Shown here in pieces: positions 49,783 to 58,889 of a stretch of 64,000 bases of DNA. The number at the start of each line of letters is the position of its first letter. Position 1 is the first letter of the stretch. Where the stretch lies: contig CAVVKQ010000002.1 of NCBI GenBank assembly GCA_963748985.1, positions 1 through 64,000 of the forward strand, given 5' to 3'. This DNA comes from RPQJ01 sp963748985 (GTDB taxonomy: Bacteria; Pseudomonadota; Gammaproteobacteria; Steroidobacterales; Steroidobacteraceae). A program made the translations under genes and the position numbers. The notes under the pieces were generated by a model. That model saw nothing but the letters and a program-made list of their open reading frames with translations. It was not told the origin of the DNA and made no database searches.

Positions 49783-51150
49783 GTGCATCCAGAAATTCGT
49801 GCCGGTTCCCGGCGAGCGGGAATTGGGTTCAGTGGCGTTGCTCCAATGGCGATCATGCTGATCGCCCTGGCTCAAGGTTTCGCGGTCAACGCCGCCGATG
49901 CGCCGACGGTATTCGCAAGCGCCGCAGACACCGATCCGGTCAAGCTCGGCTGGATGGCGGGATACCCGCCGCCACCCGACAAGCAGATCCGGTTCGACGA
50001 CGGCAGCCACTATCGCTTTCCGCAATGGCGCTGGAGCTTCTCGCACTGGCGCGAGGTGATGGCATCGGCAGAAGTATCGCGGGGAACTGGTCCCGTGGCC
50101 CCGCTGGTTCGCGCTGAACGCGATGACCTCGATGCGGTCACCTTCACGCCTCTTGGCGGATCCACGCCGCTCACCTGGGCGGATTCACTGGCGGCCAACT
50201 ACACCGATGGCATCGTCGTGCTCCATCGCGGGCGCATTGTCTACGAGCGGTATTTCGGGGCGCTCTCGGCCGAGCGGCCCCACATCGCATTCTCGGTCAC
50301 GAAGTCAGTCATCGGCACGCTGGCAGCGATGCTGGTGGCCGAAGGCAAGCTCGACGCGGCGGCGCCGGTGTCGCGCTACCTGCCAGAGCTGGCGGTCAGT
50401 GGTTTTGGCGATGCGACGGTGGGCCAGGTCCTCGACATGACGACGGCACTGGATTTTTCCGAGAACTACGTCGGCGGTTCCGATTCGTTTCTGTCGTTCG
50501 CCCGCGCTGCGGGCGTATTTCAGCGCCCGGCGGGGTACGCGGGCCCGTCGTCGATCATGCAGTTCCTGCCGACGATCGCGCGCAAGGGCAATCACGGTGA
50601 GGCGTTCTCCTACCGCTCGCCGAACACGGAAGTCCTCGGCTGGCTGATCGGTCGAGTGACAGGCAAGCGACCCGAGGTCGTCCTGCAGGAGCGCATCTGG
50701 AGCCGGTTGGGCGCGGAAGCTGATGCGTTCATCGCGTTGGACCCGTCGGGTGCGGCTGTCGCCTCCGGCGGATTCAATTGCAGGTTGCGCGACCTTGCAC
50801 GGTTCGGCGACATGATTCGCCTGCAGGGCAGGTACAACGGGCAGCAGATCGTGCCTGCAGCTGTCATCGCAGACATTCGCAAGGGCGGGAGCCCCGAGGC
50901 ATTCGTGCCCGCGGGCTACAAGACCTTGCCGGGCTGGAGCTACAGGAAGCAGTGGTGGATCTCGCACGACGACCACGGCGCCTTCATGGCTCGCGGCATC
51001 CACGGGCAGGCGATCTACATCGATCCGAAAGCGGAAATGGTCATTGCACGGTTCGCGTCGCATCCGCTGGCGGGCAACATGCACTTCGATCCAACGTCGC
51101 TGCCGGCGTATCGGGCGATCGCCGATCAGCTGCTGCGCAAGGCACGCTGA
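49783..51150 (+). CDS. Serine hydrolase, beta-lactamase fold (NylB-like)
   Basis: A 455-residue serine hydrolase of the class C beta-lactamase/6-aminohexanoate-dimer hydrolase group. The nucleophile motif SVTKS (S-x-x-K) comes after DGIVVLHRGRIVYERYFG, typical of NylB-like enzymes. YRSPNTEVLGWLIGR contains the second motif region, and GIHGQAIYIDP near the C-terminus supplies the third. A probable signal anchor lies around MAIMLIALAQGFAVNAAD. The start GTG 49783 has AGGAAG upstream and is preferred over GTG 49738. Substrate unknown: amides or esters in the periplasm. DUF885 follows by 58 bases. Confidence 0.8.
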   Translation: MHPEIRAGSRRAGIGFSGVAPMAIMLIALAQGFAVNAADAPTVFASAADTDPVKLGWMAGYPPPPDKQIRFDDGSHYRFPQWRWSFSHWREVMASAEVSRGTGPVAPLVRAERDDLDAVTFTPLGGSTPLTWADSLAANYTDGIVVLHRGRIVYERYFGALSAERPHIAFSVTKSVIGTLAAMLVAEGKLDAAAPVSRYLPELAVSGFGDATVGQVLDMTTALDFSENYVGGSDSFLSFARAAGVFQRPAGYAGPSSIMQFLPTIARKGNHGEAFSYRSPNTEVLGWLIGRVTGKRPEVVLQERIWSRLGAEADAFIALDPSGAAVASGGFNCRLRDLARFGDMIRLQGRYNGQQIVPAAVIADIRKGGSPEAFVPAGYKTLPGWSYRKQWWISHDDHGAFMARGIHGQAIYIDPKAEMVIARFASHPLAGNMHFDPTSLPAYRAIADQLLRKAR

Positions 51151-51208
51151 ACGCGGCGCTTCCTCGGTATAGTGCCGCCTTGTCGGCCAGTCACTGGGAG
51201 AGCGCGGG

Positions 51209-53044
51209 ATGACAATGCGGAAAGTCGGGAAGGTGTTGGCATGGATCGGCGGCCTGCTCGTTGCCGGCCTCGCCGTGGCATCGATGTGGTTCTGGTTCAC
51301 GCCCGTCGGGCTGAACAACTACGTCAACAAGATCACCCTGCAGCTGACCACTGACTCACCGCAGATCCTCACGCAGCTCGGCTTCATCGATAACACGCCA
51401 TTGGACTTCCACAGCGGCAAGCTCGACGACCAGACCAAGGCGCACGAAGACGAAGTCCTGGCCCGGCTGCGAAAGGCGCGCGCCGGCCTCGACAAGTACG
51501 GTCCTGACGGCCTTTCGGGCCAGGAACTCATTACCTGGAATACCACGGCGTGGTTCCTCGACGACCTGATCCGCCAGGGCGAATTCGAGCACAACGGCTA
51601 CCGCGTCAACCAGATTTCCGGCGTCCTGGTCAGCACCCCGCAATTCCTCACCGACGCCCACGTCATCAAGAACGAGCGCAGCGTCGAGCGATACCTGTCG
51701 CGCCTCGCAGAATTCGGACGCGTCCTGCGCGAGACAAAGGTACGGGTCGAGGACGACCGTGCGGCCGGCGTGATCCCGCCGGATTTCGTGATCGACCAGT
51801 CCCTGGTCGGCATGCGCGCGTTCATCGCCGACGGCGCCGCGAAGAATCCGCTGGTCACGACGCTGCCGGCGAAGCTCGAGAAGGTCGAGTCGCTCACGGC
51901 TGACGAGCGCCAGGCCTACATCAAGCGTGCCGAGGAACTCGTCGCCAGCGAAGTGATCCCGGGCTACCAGGCGATGATCGCCCTGTTCGAGGACATGCGT
52001 CCGCAGTCAAGCCACGACGCCGGCATCTGGCGCATTCCCGACGGCGATCGCATCTACGCGGCCGGATTGCAGTCGAGCACGACCACCAACCTGTCGGCCG
52101 ACGAGATCCACGCGCTCGGCGTGTCGGAGGTGGAGCGCATCGAACTCGAGATGGTGGCGATCCTCGATGCCCAGGGAGTCCCGGGGAGCACGCTTGCCGA
52201 GCGCATCGAGCAGTTGAACACCGCTCCGGCACAGAACTTCCCGAATACCGACGCCGGCCGCGCGGAAATGATCGCGTATCTGCACCAGATCAACGACCGT
52301 GTCATGGCGGCAGCGCCGAGGTTCTTCCTGACCATCCCGCCGCAGCCGCTCGAGATCGTGCGCGTGCCGGAGTATTCCCAGGATTCGTCACCGGGCGGCT
52401 ATTACAACCCGCCGGCGCTCGATGGCTCGCGGCCGGGCCGTTTCTACATCAACCAGAAAGACACGGCCGACAACCCGAAATGGACGTTGCCCACGCTGAT
52501 GATTCACGAAGGCGCGCCGGGTCATCACTTCCAGCTCTCCGCACAGCAGCTGATCAAGGGCGTGCCGATGTTGCGCAAGGTGCTGCCGTTCGGCGCCTAT
52601 GCCGAAGGCTGGGCGCTCTATGCCGAGCGTGTCGCAAAGGTCGACATGGGTTTTTATGACAAGGATCCACTCGGTGACCTCGGCCGGCTGCAAGCCGAGA
52701 TGTTCCGTGCGGTTCGTCTCGTCGTCGACACCGGCATGCACGCCAAGCACTGGTCGCGCGAACAGTCGATCGAGTACATGGTTGCGAAGACCGGCAAGAC
52801 CGAAGCCGAAGTCACGCGCGAGATCGAGCGCTACGTCGTGTGGCCAGGTCAGGCAACGTCGTACAAAGTGGGGCAGTTGGCGATCCTGCGAATGCGCGAC
52901 GAAGCCCAGCAGGCCCTCGGATCACGCTTCGACCTGCGGGGGTTCCACGAAGTGGTCCTGATGAACGGCTCGATGCCGCTCGCCGTGCTCGAGGATGTGG
53001 TGCGGGAGTGGATCAAGACGCAACAGGCCAAGCCATCCGCCTGA
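51209..53044 (+). CDS. DUF885 metallopeptidase-like protein
   Basis: A 611-residue protein of DUF885, predicted zinc carboxypeptidases related to family M32-like folds. It has an N-terminal membrane segment (VLAWIGGLLVAGLAVASMWFW, residues about 9-30), so it is anchored in the inner membrane facing the periplasm. The zinc site is HEGAPGHHFQ, with the third ligand glutamate in YAEGWALYAE. A good GGGAG site precedes the ATG. It probably degrades peptides. Its stop precedes the acyl-CoA dehydrogenase gene by about 70 bases. Confidence 0.85.
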   Translation: MTMRKVGKVLAWIGGLLVAGLAVASMWFWFTPVGLNNYVNKITLQLTTDSPQILTQLGFIDNTPLDFHSGKLDDQTKAHEDEVLARLRKARAGLDKYGPDGLSGQELITWNTTAWFLDDLIRQGEFEHNGYRVNQISGVLVSTPQFLTDAHVIKNERSVERYLSRLAEFGRVLRETKVRVEDDRAAGVIPPDFVIDQSLVGMRAFIADGAAKNPLVTTLPAKLEKVESLTADERQAYIKRAEELVASEVIPGYQAMIALFEDMRPQSSHDAGIWRIPDGDRIYAAGLQSSTTTNLSADEIHALGVSEVERIELEMVAILDAQGVPGSTLAERIEQLNTAPAQNFPNTDAGRAEMIAYLHQINDRVMAAAPRFFLTIPPQPLEIVRVPEYSQDSSPGGYYNPPALDGSRPGRFYINQKDTADNPKWTLPTLMIHEGAPGHHFQLSAQQLIKGVPMLRKVLPFGAYAEGWALYAERVAKVDMGFYDKDPLGDLGRLQAEMFRAVRLVVDTGMHAKHWSREQSIEYMVAKTGKTEAEVTREIERYVVWPGQATSYKVGQLAILRMRDEAQQALGSRFDLRGFHEVVLMNGSMPLAVLEDVVREWIKTQQAKPSA

Positions 53045-53115
53045 CCGCTGGCGGCAGCCTGGGCGCGTATTTCACCGAGTACCCACCACCCTGTCGAAGT
53101 GCTAACTTTTCGGTC

Positions 53116-54897
53116 ATGAACACCATCGAATCAGCCGTCTCCACCGACGCCAGGGCGTCCGGCCCGCTGACCGACCAGAGCGTCGCCAAGCAGTTGCTGT
53201 TCGGCAACGTCCTGGAAGAAAACCTGTTCCCGTACCCCGCGATCAACGACCGCGATCGCGAGGTGCTCGGCATGATCGTCGAGTCCATCGACCGGTTTCT
53301 CGAAGGGAAGCAGGCCGATTTCGCGCGCTGGGATCGTGCAGCGCGCCAGCCTGACGAGTTCGTCCAGTCGCTGCGCGAGCTTGGCCTGTTCGGCTTGATC
53401 ATCCCCGAGGAGTTCGGTGGTCTCGGCCTGTCGAACGCAGCCTATGCGCGAGTGCTGGCCCAGACCAGCAGTTACGACAGTTCGGTGTCGCTCACGATCG
53501 GTGCGCACAGTTCGATCGGCATGAAAGGCCTGCTGCTGTTTGGCACGGGCGAACAGAAGTCGCGCTACCTGCCGAAGCTCGCCACGGGCGAAATGATTGC
53601 TGCTTTCTGCCTGACCGAGTCCGGCGCCGGCTCCGACGCTGCTGCCATTCGCACCGCTGCGAAGCGCAATGCGGACGGCAGCTTCACGCTGAACGGCGAG
53701 AAGCTCTGGATCACCAACGGCGGCATCGCGGATTTCTACACGGTGTTCGCCCGCACCGACGGACCTGAAGGCAAAGTCACGGCATTCATCGTCGAAGCCG
53801 CCTGGCCCGGCGTCAGCCATGGCGCGCACGAAGACAAGATGGGTATTCGGGCCTCCTGCACGACCACGGTTGCCTTCAATGACGTGCGCGTGCCGGCAGA
53901 GAACGTACTCGGCGAGGTCGGCAAGGGCTTCAAGGTCGCGATGGGGATCCTGAACAACGGTCGCACGGGCCTCGGCGGCGGCGCCGTCGGCGGCATGAAG
54001 GCGCTCATCCGCCGATCCGTGGCGCAGGCGCAGGAACGCAAGCAGTTCGACAAACCCATCGCGGAATACGGGCTGGTGCGCGAGAAGATCGCGCAGATGA
54101 CGGTCGAGTGCTTCGCCGCGGAGAGCGCGGTCTGGATGGTGGCGCACTACATCGACAGCGGCTGCGAGGACTACTCCGTCGAGGCGGCGATCACCAAGGT
54201 GTACGCCAGCGAGGCCATGCAGCGCACGGCCTACGAGAGCCTGCAGATTGCGGGCGGCAACGGCTACATGCGCGAATTGCCCTACGAGCAGTACGTGCGC
54301 GATGCCCGCATCCTGCCGATCTTCGAAGGCACCAACGAGATTCTCCGGCTCTACATCGCGCTGTCGTCGCTGAAGGACGTGGGCGCTTCGCTGAAGGAAC
54401 TGCAGTCAGCGGTCAGTTCGATCTTCAACGATCCGATCAAGGGCTTCGGTGTGCTTTCGGGTTATGCCGAGCGGCGCTTTGCCCGCGCAACGGGCCTGGG
54501 TGCCGCAGTCAAGGTCAGCACGCCAGTCGCACCGGCATTGCGGCCGCTGGTGGACATCTACGAGAGCTACGCCCGCGCAACCGCACGCGTGGCCGAGGGC
54601 GTGCTGCGGAAGTACGGCAGGGGCATTTCCGAGCAGCAGCACTCGCTACGGCGCATCGCGGACCTGATGACCGACCTGTTCGTCGGGCTCTGCGTCGTCT
54701 CACGCGCGGACTCGATCATCAGGAGCGACCCGGCTTCGGCGACCCAGGTGACCGACATCGCCAAGGTTTTTACTCACCAGGCGCGTCGGCGCATGGTCCG
54801 TAACGTGCGTGGGTTGAGCCACAACGAGGACCAGTCGATCGAGGCGCTGGCGGGCGCGATCCTGGAAAAGGGTCGTTATCCGTGGGACGTGCTCTAG
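53116..54897 (+). CDS. Acyl-CoA dehydrogenase (VLCAD/ACAD9-like)
   Basis: A 593-residue FAD acyl-CoA dehydrogenase with the extended C-terminal domain of very-long-chain types. Motifs: CLTESGAGSDAAAI and LWITNGGIADFYTVFAR (FAD and acyl contacts), GIRASCTTTVAFNDVRVP, and the catalytic-glutamate region near LPIFEGTNEILRLYIA. The C-terminal 180 residues (from about 410) match the membrane-associating extension of VLCAD. It performs the first step of beta-oxidation on long acyl-CoA. The ATG at 53116 is chosen because the frame upstream (to 52840) overlaps DUF885; its ribosome-binding site is poor. Confidence 0.92.
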   Translation: MNTIESAVSTDARASGPLTDQSVAKQLLFGNVLEENLFPYPAINDRDREVLGMIVESIDRFLEGKQADFARWDRAARQPDEFVQSLRELGLFGLIIPEEFGGLGLSNAAYARVLAQTSSYDSSVSLTIGAHSSIGMKGLLLFGTGEQKSRYLPKLATGEMIAAFCLTESGAGSDAAAIRTAAKRNADGSFTLNGEKLWITNGGIADFYTVFARTDGPEGKVTAFIVEAAWPGVSHGAHEDKMGIRASCTTTVAFNDVRVPAENVLGEVGKGFKVAMGILNNGRTGLGGGAVGGMKALIRRSVAQAQERKQFDKPIAEYGLVREKIAQMTVECFAAESAVWMVAHYIDSGCEDYSVEAAITKVYASEAMQRTAYESLQIAGGNGYMRELPYEQYVRDARILPIFEGTNEILRLYIALSSLKDVGASLKELQSAVSSIFNDPIKGFGVLSGYAERRFARATGLGAAVKVSTPVAPALRPLVDIYESYARATARVAEGVLRKYGRGISEQQHSLRRIADLMTDLFVGLCVVSRADSIIRSDPASATQVTDIAKVFTHQARRRMVRNVRGLSHNEDQSIEALAGAILEKGRYPWDVL

Positions 54898-54909
54898 GGC
54901 AGAGCTTCC

Positions 54910-54987
54910 CTAGGCAGCCAGGTCTTCGACCTGCGTGAGCAGGTAGAGGACGATTGCGGCGAGCATCACTGTGGCTGCGAAATCCAT
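54910..54987 (-). CDS. Small membrane peptide (25 aa)
   Basis: A 25-residue frame: MDFAATVMLAAIVLYLLTQV then EDLAA. One hydrophobic helix with an acidic tail. The ATG at 54987 has GAGGAG 6 bases upstream, which is stronger than the site of most genes here, and the gene fits neatly into the gap between the acyl-CoA dehydrogenase and the quinone oxidoreductase genes. Function unknown; possibly a regulator subunit of a membrane complex. Confidence 0.6.
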   Translation of the reverse strand: MDFAATVMLAAIVLYLLTQVEDLAA

Positions 54988-55138
54988 GGCGGGTCTCCTC
55001 GGCGCGCCGACGTGGCGCTGTGTGACTGATGACCATGAGATGCCGCAGCAGCGAGCAGGGTTGCACACAGGCGATGGATCGCGACGAAGCGTGCGCCGCG
55101 TACGATGAGCCGAACGAAGGCAGGCAGGGCGCGCCGTA

Positions 55139-56140
55139 CTAGTGCGCGACGTCGAGCATCAACTTGCCGATGTGGACGCTCGATTCCATCACGCGATGCG
55201 CCTCGGCGGCCTGTTCGAGCGCAAAGACCTGGTGGATGACGGGGCCGGCACGGCCGGCGTCCAGCGCGGGCCAGACGCGCTCGCGCAGATCCCTGGCAAT
55301 CGCCGCTTTCTGGGCCGTGGTCCGTGGACGCATCGTCGACCCGGTGATGGTCAGGCGACGCCGCATGATGTCGAACAGGTCCAGGCTTTCGACGCGCGTA
55401 CCCGCCTGGGTTGCAACTTCGACCAGCCGGCCGTCCATCGCCAGGCACTTGAGGTTGCGCTCGAAATAGGGTGCCCCGACGATGTCGATGACCACGTCGA
55501 CACCGCGACCACCGGTCAGTTCTGCAATTTGCTCGGCGAAGTCGGTCGTCCGGTAATTGATGGCAGCGTCTGCGCCCAGTCGCACGCACGCAGCGCACTT
55601 CTCGTCGTTGCCGGCGGTGGCGTAGGCGCGCGCCCCGAACTCGCGCGCGAGTTGAATGGCCGTGACGCCGATGCCGCTGCTGCCACCGTGCACCAGCACG
55701 GTCTCGCCGCGTGCGAGACGCCCATGGACGAACAGGTTGGCCCAGACCGTGAAGTACGTTTCGGGCAGGGCCGCGGCCCTGATCGCGTCGTAGCCCCCTG
55801 GCCAGGGCAGGCACTGCGTTACTGGCGCAGCGCAGTACTCAGCGTATCCGCCCCCATTCGCGAGCGCGCACACACGGTCGCCGATCGCGAAGCCCTGCGC
55901 TTCACCCCCAAGCGCGACCACTTCGCCTGCCACCTCGAGCCCGATGATCGGGCTCGCCCCGGGAGGCGCCGGGTACAGTCCTTTGCGCTGCGCAACGTCG
56001 GGACGGTTCACGCCTGCGGCCTGCACCCGGATCAGGACTTCGTCGGGTCTGGCTTGCGGCACGGCCGTCGTGCCGATCGTCAGGACTTCGGGTCCGCCGG
56101 CGGCAGTCGCGGCAACGTAGCGCATGGTCTCAGGAATCAT
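55139..56140 (-). CDS. NAD(P)H:quinone oxidoreductase, zinc-free MDR
   Basis: A 333-residue medium-chain dehydrogenase of the quinone-oxidoreductase (QOR/PIG3) group. GroES-like N-terminus with VLIRVQAAGVNRPDVAQRKGLYP; the NADPH motif HGGSSGIGVTAIQLA; no structural-zinc cysteine cluster. The PIG3-like RGVDVVIDIVGAPYFERN and ESSVHIGKLML end match. It reduces quinones or 2-enones. Start ATG 56140 follows GGA; a shorter ATG at 56125 is possible. It is 64 bases from the esterase gene on the same strand. Confidence 0.9.
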   Translation of the reverse strand: MIPETMRYVAATAAGGPEVLTIGTTAVPQARPDEVLIRVQAAGVNRPDVAQRKGLYPAPPGASPIIGLEVAGEVVALGGEAQGFAIGDRVCALANGGGYAEYCAAPVTQCLPWPGGYDAIRAAALPETYFTVWANLFVHGRLARGETVLVHGGSSGIGVTAIQLAREFGARAYATAGNDEKCAACVRLGADAAINYRTTDFAEQIAELTGGRGVDVVIDIVGAPYFERNLKCLAMDGRLVEVATQAGTRVESLDLFDIMRRRLTITGSTMRPRTTAQKAAIARDLRERVWPALDAGRAGPVIHQVFALEQAAEAHRVMESSVHIGKLMLDVAH

Positions 56141-56204
56141 GTGGAGTCCGTCAGTCAGGTGTTCGAACGTCAGGCGCGAGGCAATTCCGGGACACGGTGT
56201 GACG

Positions 56205-57368
56205 TCAACGCAGCCATTTTTCCAGTTGCGAATACACCTCGGGACGGCCAAGCAGCTCGAGGTGTCCCATCTCGTAACCAATCCACTGTCGCTCCGTCGG
56301 GAGCACGAGGGTTCGCGCGCTGTCGCTGTGCTTGCCGAGGGCACTGTTGAGCGGAACGAGACCGTCACCTACCAGTCTTTCTGCAAGCACGCTGCGACGC
56401 TTGCCGAGAGTGGCGGCCAGCGCATAGCACTCGACGTCGGCCGGCAATGGGACGAACTCATGCTCGATATCCGTGATGCTGCCGTAGCGCAGGTTCGTGA
56501 TGCCTGCGCTGCGGGCCTTGCCCAGGCTCGTGAACGGGGCCACGTACGGACTCAATTCCATGACGTAATCGAGACGGTTGCCGCCGCGTTCGAGCGGTGC
56601 CCCGTGGTGGGGCGTGCCCAGCGAAAACAGCTTGCGCAGCAGGCCCCGCCACGAATGCCCGGCGGCGGTGCCGTGGTGAATGGCGCTTCTCGCCACGAGA
56701 CCGCCCATGCTGTGGCCCACGATCACAAGCTGCGTCACAGGGACCGGCCAGCGCTCGAGCAACGCCTCCAGCATCACCGCGAGGCTCCTGCCGTTGGTGT
56801 CGATCGAGCGGCCGCTGTTGTAACGAAGCTGGACCATCGTGTGGCCGGTTGTCTCCGCCACGTTTGCGATGCGGTGATGGCCGTCGCGCGCCCAGTGCTG
56901 TTCGTTGAGGCACAGGCCGTGAATTGCCAGCAGCACTTTGCCGGAGGCGTCCTGCACGACGTCGCCGGGACGTTCGGGATCCACGAAGTCGCTGCCGTGC
57001 AGGAAACTCATCTCGATTGCCAGTGGATTGGCCGTCCGCTCGAGGTGATCGCCGTAGACGCCGTTGATGGCCGATACCCATGCGTTCCTGCTCGTCGTCG
57101 ATTCGCCTGCGGGCAGGAGGGCTGCCATCGGGGCGAGGCCAGCGTCGAGCCCCTTGCCGATGACGCGTGTCGTGCCGCGGATGCTGCGGTAGATGAGGCC
57201 GGTCAGGCCGCGCGTCGAATCTGCCCGCGACGCACCGAGCGGCGGGTGCACGAGCTGGATGGTGTGATGCATCTTCTCCACGAGCGTGGTGATGCCGAGC
57301 GTGGCGTCGAAGGCCAGGCGCGCGGCGCCCCGCAGGTCCGAGACAGTCGTCCGGTTGATCGTGCTCAT
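56205..57368 (-). CDS. Alpha/beta hydrolase, PGAP1-like lipase
   Basis: A 387-residue alpha/beta hydrolase. Oxyanion segment LLAIHGLCLNEQHW, nucleophile elbow GHSMGG, and a catalytic histidine near GYEMGHLELLG. The domain starts near residue 145, after an N-terminal helical region (residues 1-140). It lacks a signal peptide. It resembles PGAP1/lipase-class esterases, probably acting on membrane lipids or fatty esters. AGGA precedes the ATG. It follows an XRE-type regulator gene by 13 bases, likely in one operon. Confidence 0.82.
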   Translation of the reverse strand: MSTINRTTVSDLRGAARLAFDATLGITTLVEKMHHTIQLVHPPLGASRADSTRGLTGLIYRSIRGTTRVIGKGLDAGLAPMAALLPAGESTTSRNAWVSAINGVYGDHLERTANPLAIEMSFLHGSDFVDPERPGDVVQDASGKVLLAIHGLCLNEQHWARDGHHRIANVAETTGHTMVQLRYNSGRSIDTNGRSLAVMLEALLERWPVPVTQLVIVGHSMGGLVARSAIHHGTAAGHSWRGLLRKLFSLGTPHHGAPLERGGNRLDYVMELSPYVAPFTSLGKARSAGITNLRYGSITDIEHEFVPLPADVECYALAATLGKRRSVLAERLVGDGLVPLNSALGKHSDSARTLVLPTERQWIGYEMGHLELLGRPEVYSQLEKWLR

Positions 57369-57381
57369 GGTGTGTCCTGGC

Positions 57382-57696
57382 TCAGTTGGTGAGGGCGCGC
57401 ATGACCGCGACTGGATCGTTGCGGATTGCGCGCAGCAATGCACGTGCGGGACCCGTGGGGTCGCGCCGCCCCTGTTCCCAGTTTCGCAGCGTCGATACTT
57501 CGATCGACAGGAGTTCCGCGAACTTCGACTGGCTCAGGCCAGTCGCGGCGCGGATGGCGCGCACGTCGATCCCGGTCTCGCTGCGGGGGCGGGGACGCCC
57601 GCCGACAACTCGCGCCAGGCGGGTCAACCGGCGCACGCGCTGCTGGCGCAGTTCGCGCGCGGACTCCAGCAGCTTGATGAAGACGTCGTGGCTCAT
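57382..57696 (-). CDS. XRE-family regulator (HigA/NadS-like)
   Basis: A 104-residue DNA-binding protein with a basic N-terminus (RVRRLTRLARVVGGRPRPRSE) and an XRE-type HTH (IRAATGLSQSKFAELLSIEVSTLRNWEQGRR). It resembles HigA/NadS antitoxin-type regulators of HigB/RelE toxins. No toxin gene is found next to it: the 97 bases upstream hold only its control region, so it is an orphan antitoxin-like regulator, perhaps recruited to control the esterase downstream. Its promoter region shows repeats fitting autoregulation. Confidence 0.82.
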   Translation of the reverse strand: MSHDVFIKLLESARELRQQRVRRLTRLARVVGGRPRPRSETGIDVRAIRAATGLSQSKFAELLSIEVSTLRNWEQGRRDPTGPARALLRAIRNDPVAVMRALTN

Positions 57697-57706
57697 CGCC
57701 GCAGCA

Positions 57707-57733
57707 AGGTACGTCAGTGACGCAGGTACGTCA
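57707..57733 (-). promoter_or_regulatory. Operator repeats of the XRE regulator
   Basis: AGGTACGTCA occurs twice, at 57707-57716 and 57724-57733, 17 bases apart. The sequence between them forms a near-perfect palindrome (TACGTCA-G-TGACGCA at 57710-57724). On the minus strand TTGACG (57729-57734) could be the -35 box, so the regulator would block its own promoter. Confidence 0.5.
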
Positions 57734-57793
57734 ATGGCGTACTGTGTGCAGGCGTGATGCCCGCGCCACGCCGGGTCGCTGGATGGCCGGCGC

Positions 57794-58879
57794 TCAGGCT
57801 GCCGAACTGCCCCGTTCGTACCAGTCCTTGCTGGAATTCACGATCTTCACGACCAGCAGCATCACCGGCACTTCGATCAACACGCCGACGACGGTGGCCA
57901 GCGCCGCACCCGACTCGAAGCCGAACAGGCTGATGGCGGCCGCCACGGCGAGTTCGAAGAAGTTCGATGCACCGATCAGTGCCGAAGGGCAGGCGATGGA
58001 GTGCTTCTCACCGAGCGCCCGGTTCAGCACGTAGGCAAGCGACGAGTTGAAGAACACCTGGATCAGGATCGGCACCGCGAGCAGGGCGATCACCAGGGGC
58101 TGCTGCAGGATCGCCTTGCCCTGGAAGGCAAACAGCAGGACCAGTGTCACGAGCAGGGCCACCACGGACCACGGGCCGATCTTCGCCATGGCCGCATCGA
58201 ACGTTGCCTGTCCCCCGCGCAGCAGCGAACGTCGCCAGGCTTGCGCCAGGATCACCGGAATCACGATGTACAGCACCACCGAGGTGATCAGCGTGGCCCA
58301 CGGTACGGTGATCGCCGCGATGCCCAGCAGCAGACCCACGATTGGAGCAAAAGCGATCACCATGATCGAATCGTTGAGTGCGACCTGCGTCAGCGTGAAC
58401 ATGGGATCGCCGTTCGTAAGCCGACTCCAGACGAAAACCATTGCCGTGCAGGGGGCGGCGGCCAGCAGGATGAGTCCGGCGATGTAACTGTCGATCTGGT
58501 CTGCCGGCAACCAGGGTGCAAACAGGTGGCGGACGAAAATCCACGCCAGCAACGCCATGGAGAACGGCTTGACGAGCCAGTTGACGATCAGCGTCACGCC
58601 GATGCCGCGGACATGCCCGCGCACTTCGCGGAGCGCGCCGAAGTCCACCTTCACCAGCATCGGAATGATCATCACCCAGATCAGCACGCCTACGGGCAAG
58701 TTGACCTTGGCCAGCTCCATCCGTCCGATCGCCTGGAAGAAGTCGGGGAAGTAGTGTCCCGCGGCGGTGCCGACGACGATGCAGGCGAAGACCCAGAGCG
58801 TCAGGTAGCGCTCGAAGGCATTCATCGGCGCGTTCGTCGTCCGAATTGCCGGTGACCGGGCGTCGCTTGCTGCAGACAT
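57794..58879 (-). CDS. acr3: ACR3-family arsenite efflux transporter
   Basis: A 361-residue inner-membrane transporter with ten helices. The conserved cysteine of ACR3 lies in LAAAPCTAMVFVWS. The hydrophobic pattern and the late FGFESGAALATVVGVLIEVPVM are typical. It expels arsenite using the membrane potential. The gene lies 10 bases after arsC and ends the arsR-arsC-acr3 operon. An ATG at codon 19 could be used if the first 18 residues are not translated. Confidence 0.95.
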   Translation of the reverse strand: MSAASDARSPAIRTTNAPMNAFERYLTLWVFACIVVGTAAGHYFPDFFQAIGRMELAKVNLPVGVLIWVMIIPMLVKVDFGALREVRGHVRGIGVTLIVNWLVKPFSMALLAWIFVRHLFAPWLPADQIDSYIAGLILLAAAPCTAMVFVWSRLTNGDPMFTLTQVALNDSIMVIAFAPIVGLLLGIAAITVPWATLITSVVLYIVIPVILAQAWRRSLLRGGQATFDAAMAKIGPWSVVALLVTLVLLFAFQGKAILQQPLVIALLAVPILIQVFFNSSLAYVLNRALGEKHSIACPSALIGASNFFELAVAAAISLFGFESGAALATVVGVLIEVPVMLLVVKIVNSSKDWYERGSSAA

Positions 58880-58889
58880 GTCCTATACC

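Noticed and set aside
52840..53115. N-terminal extension of the acyl-CoA dehydrogenase
   Set aside because: Lies wholly in the DUF885 gene and has no acyl-CoA dehydrogenase features.
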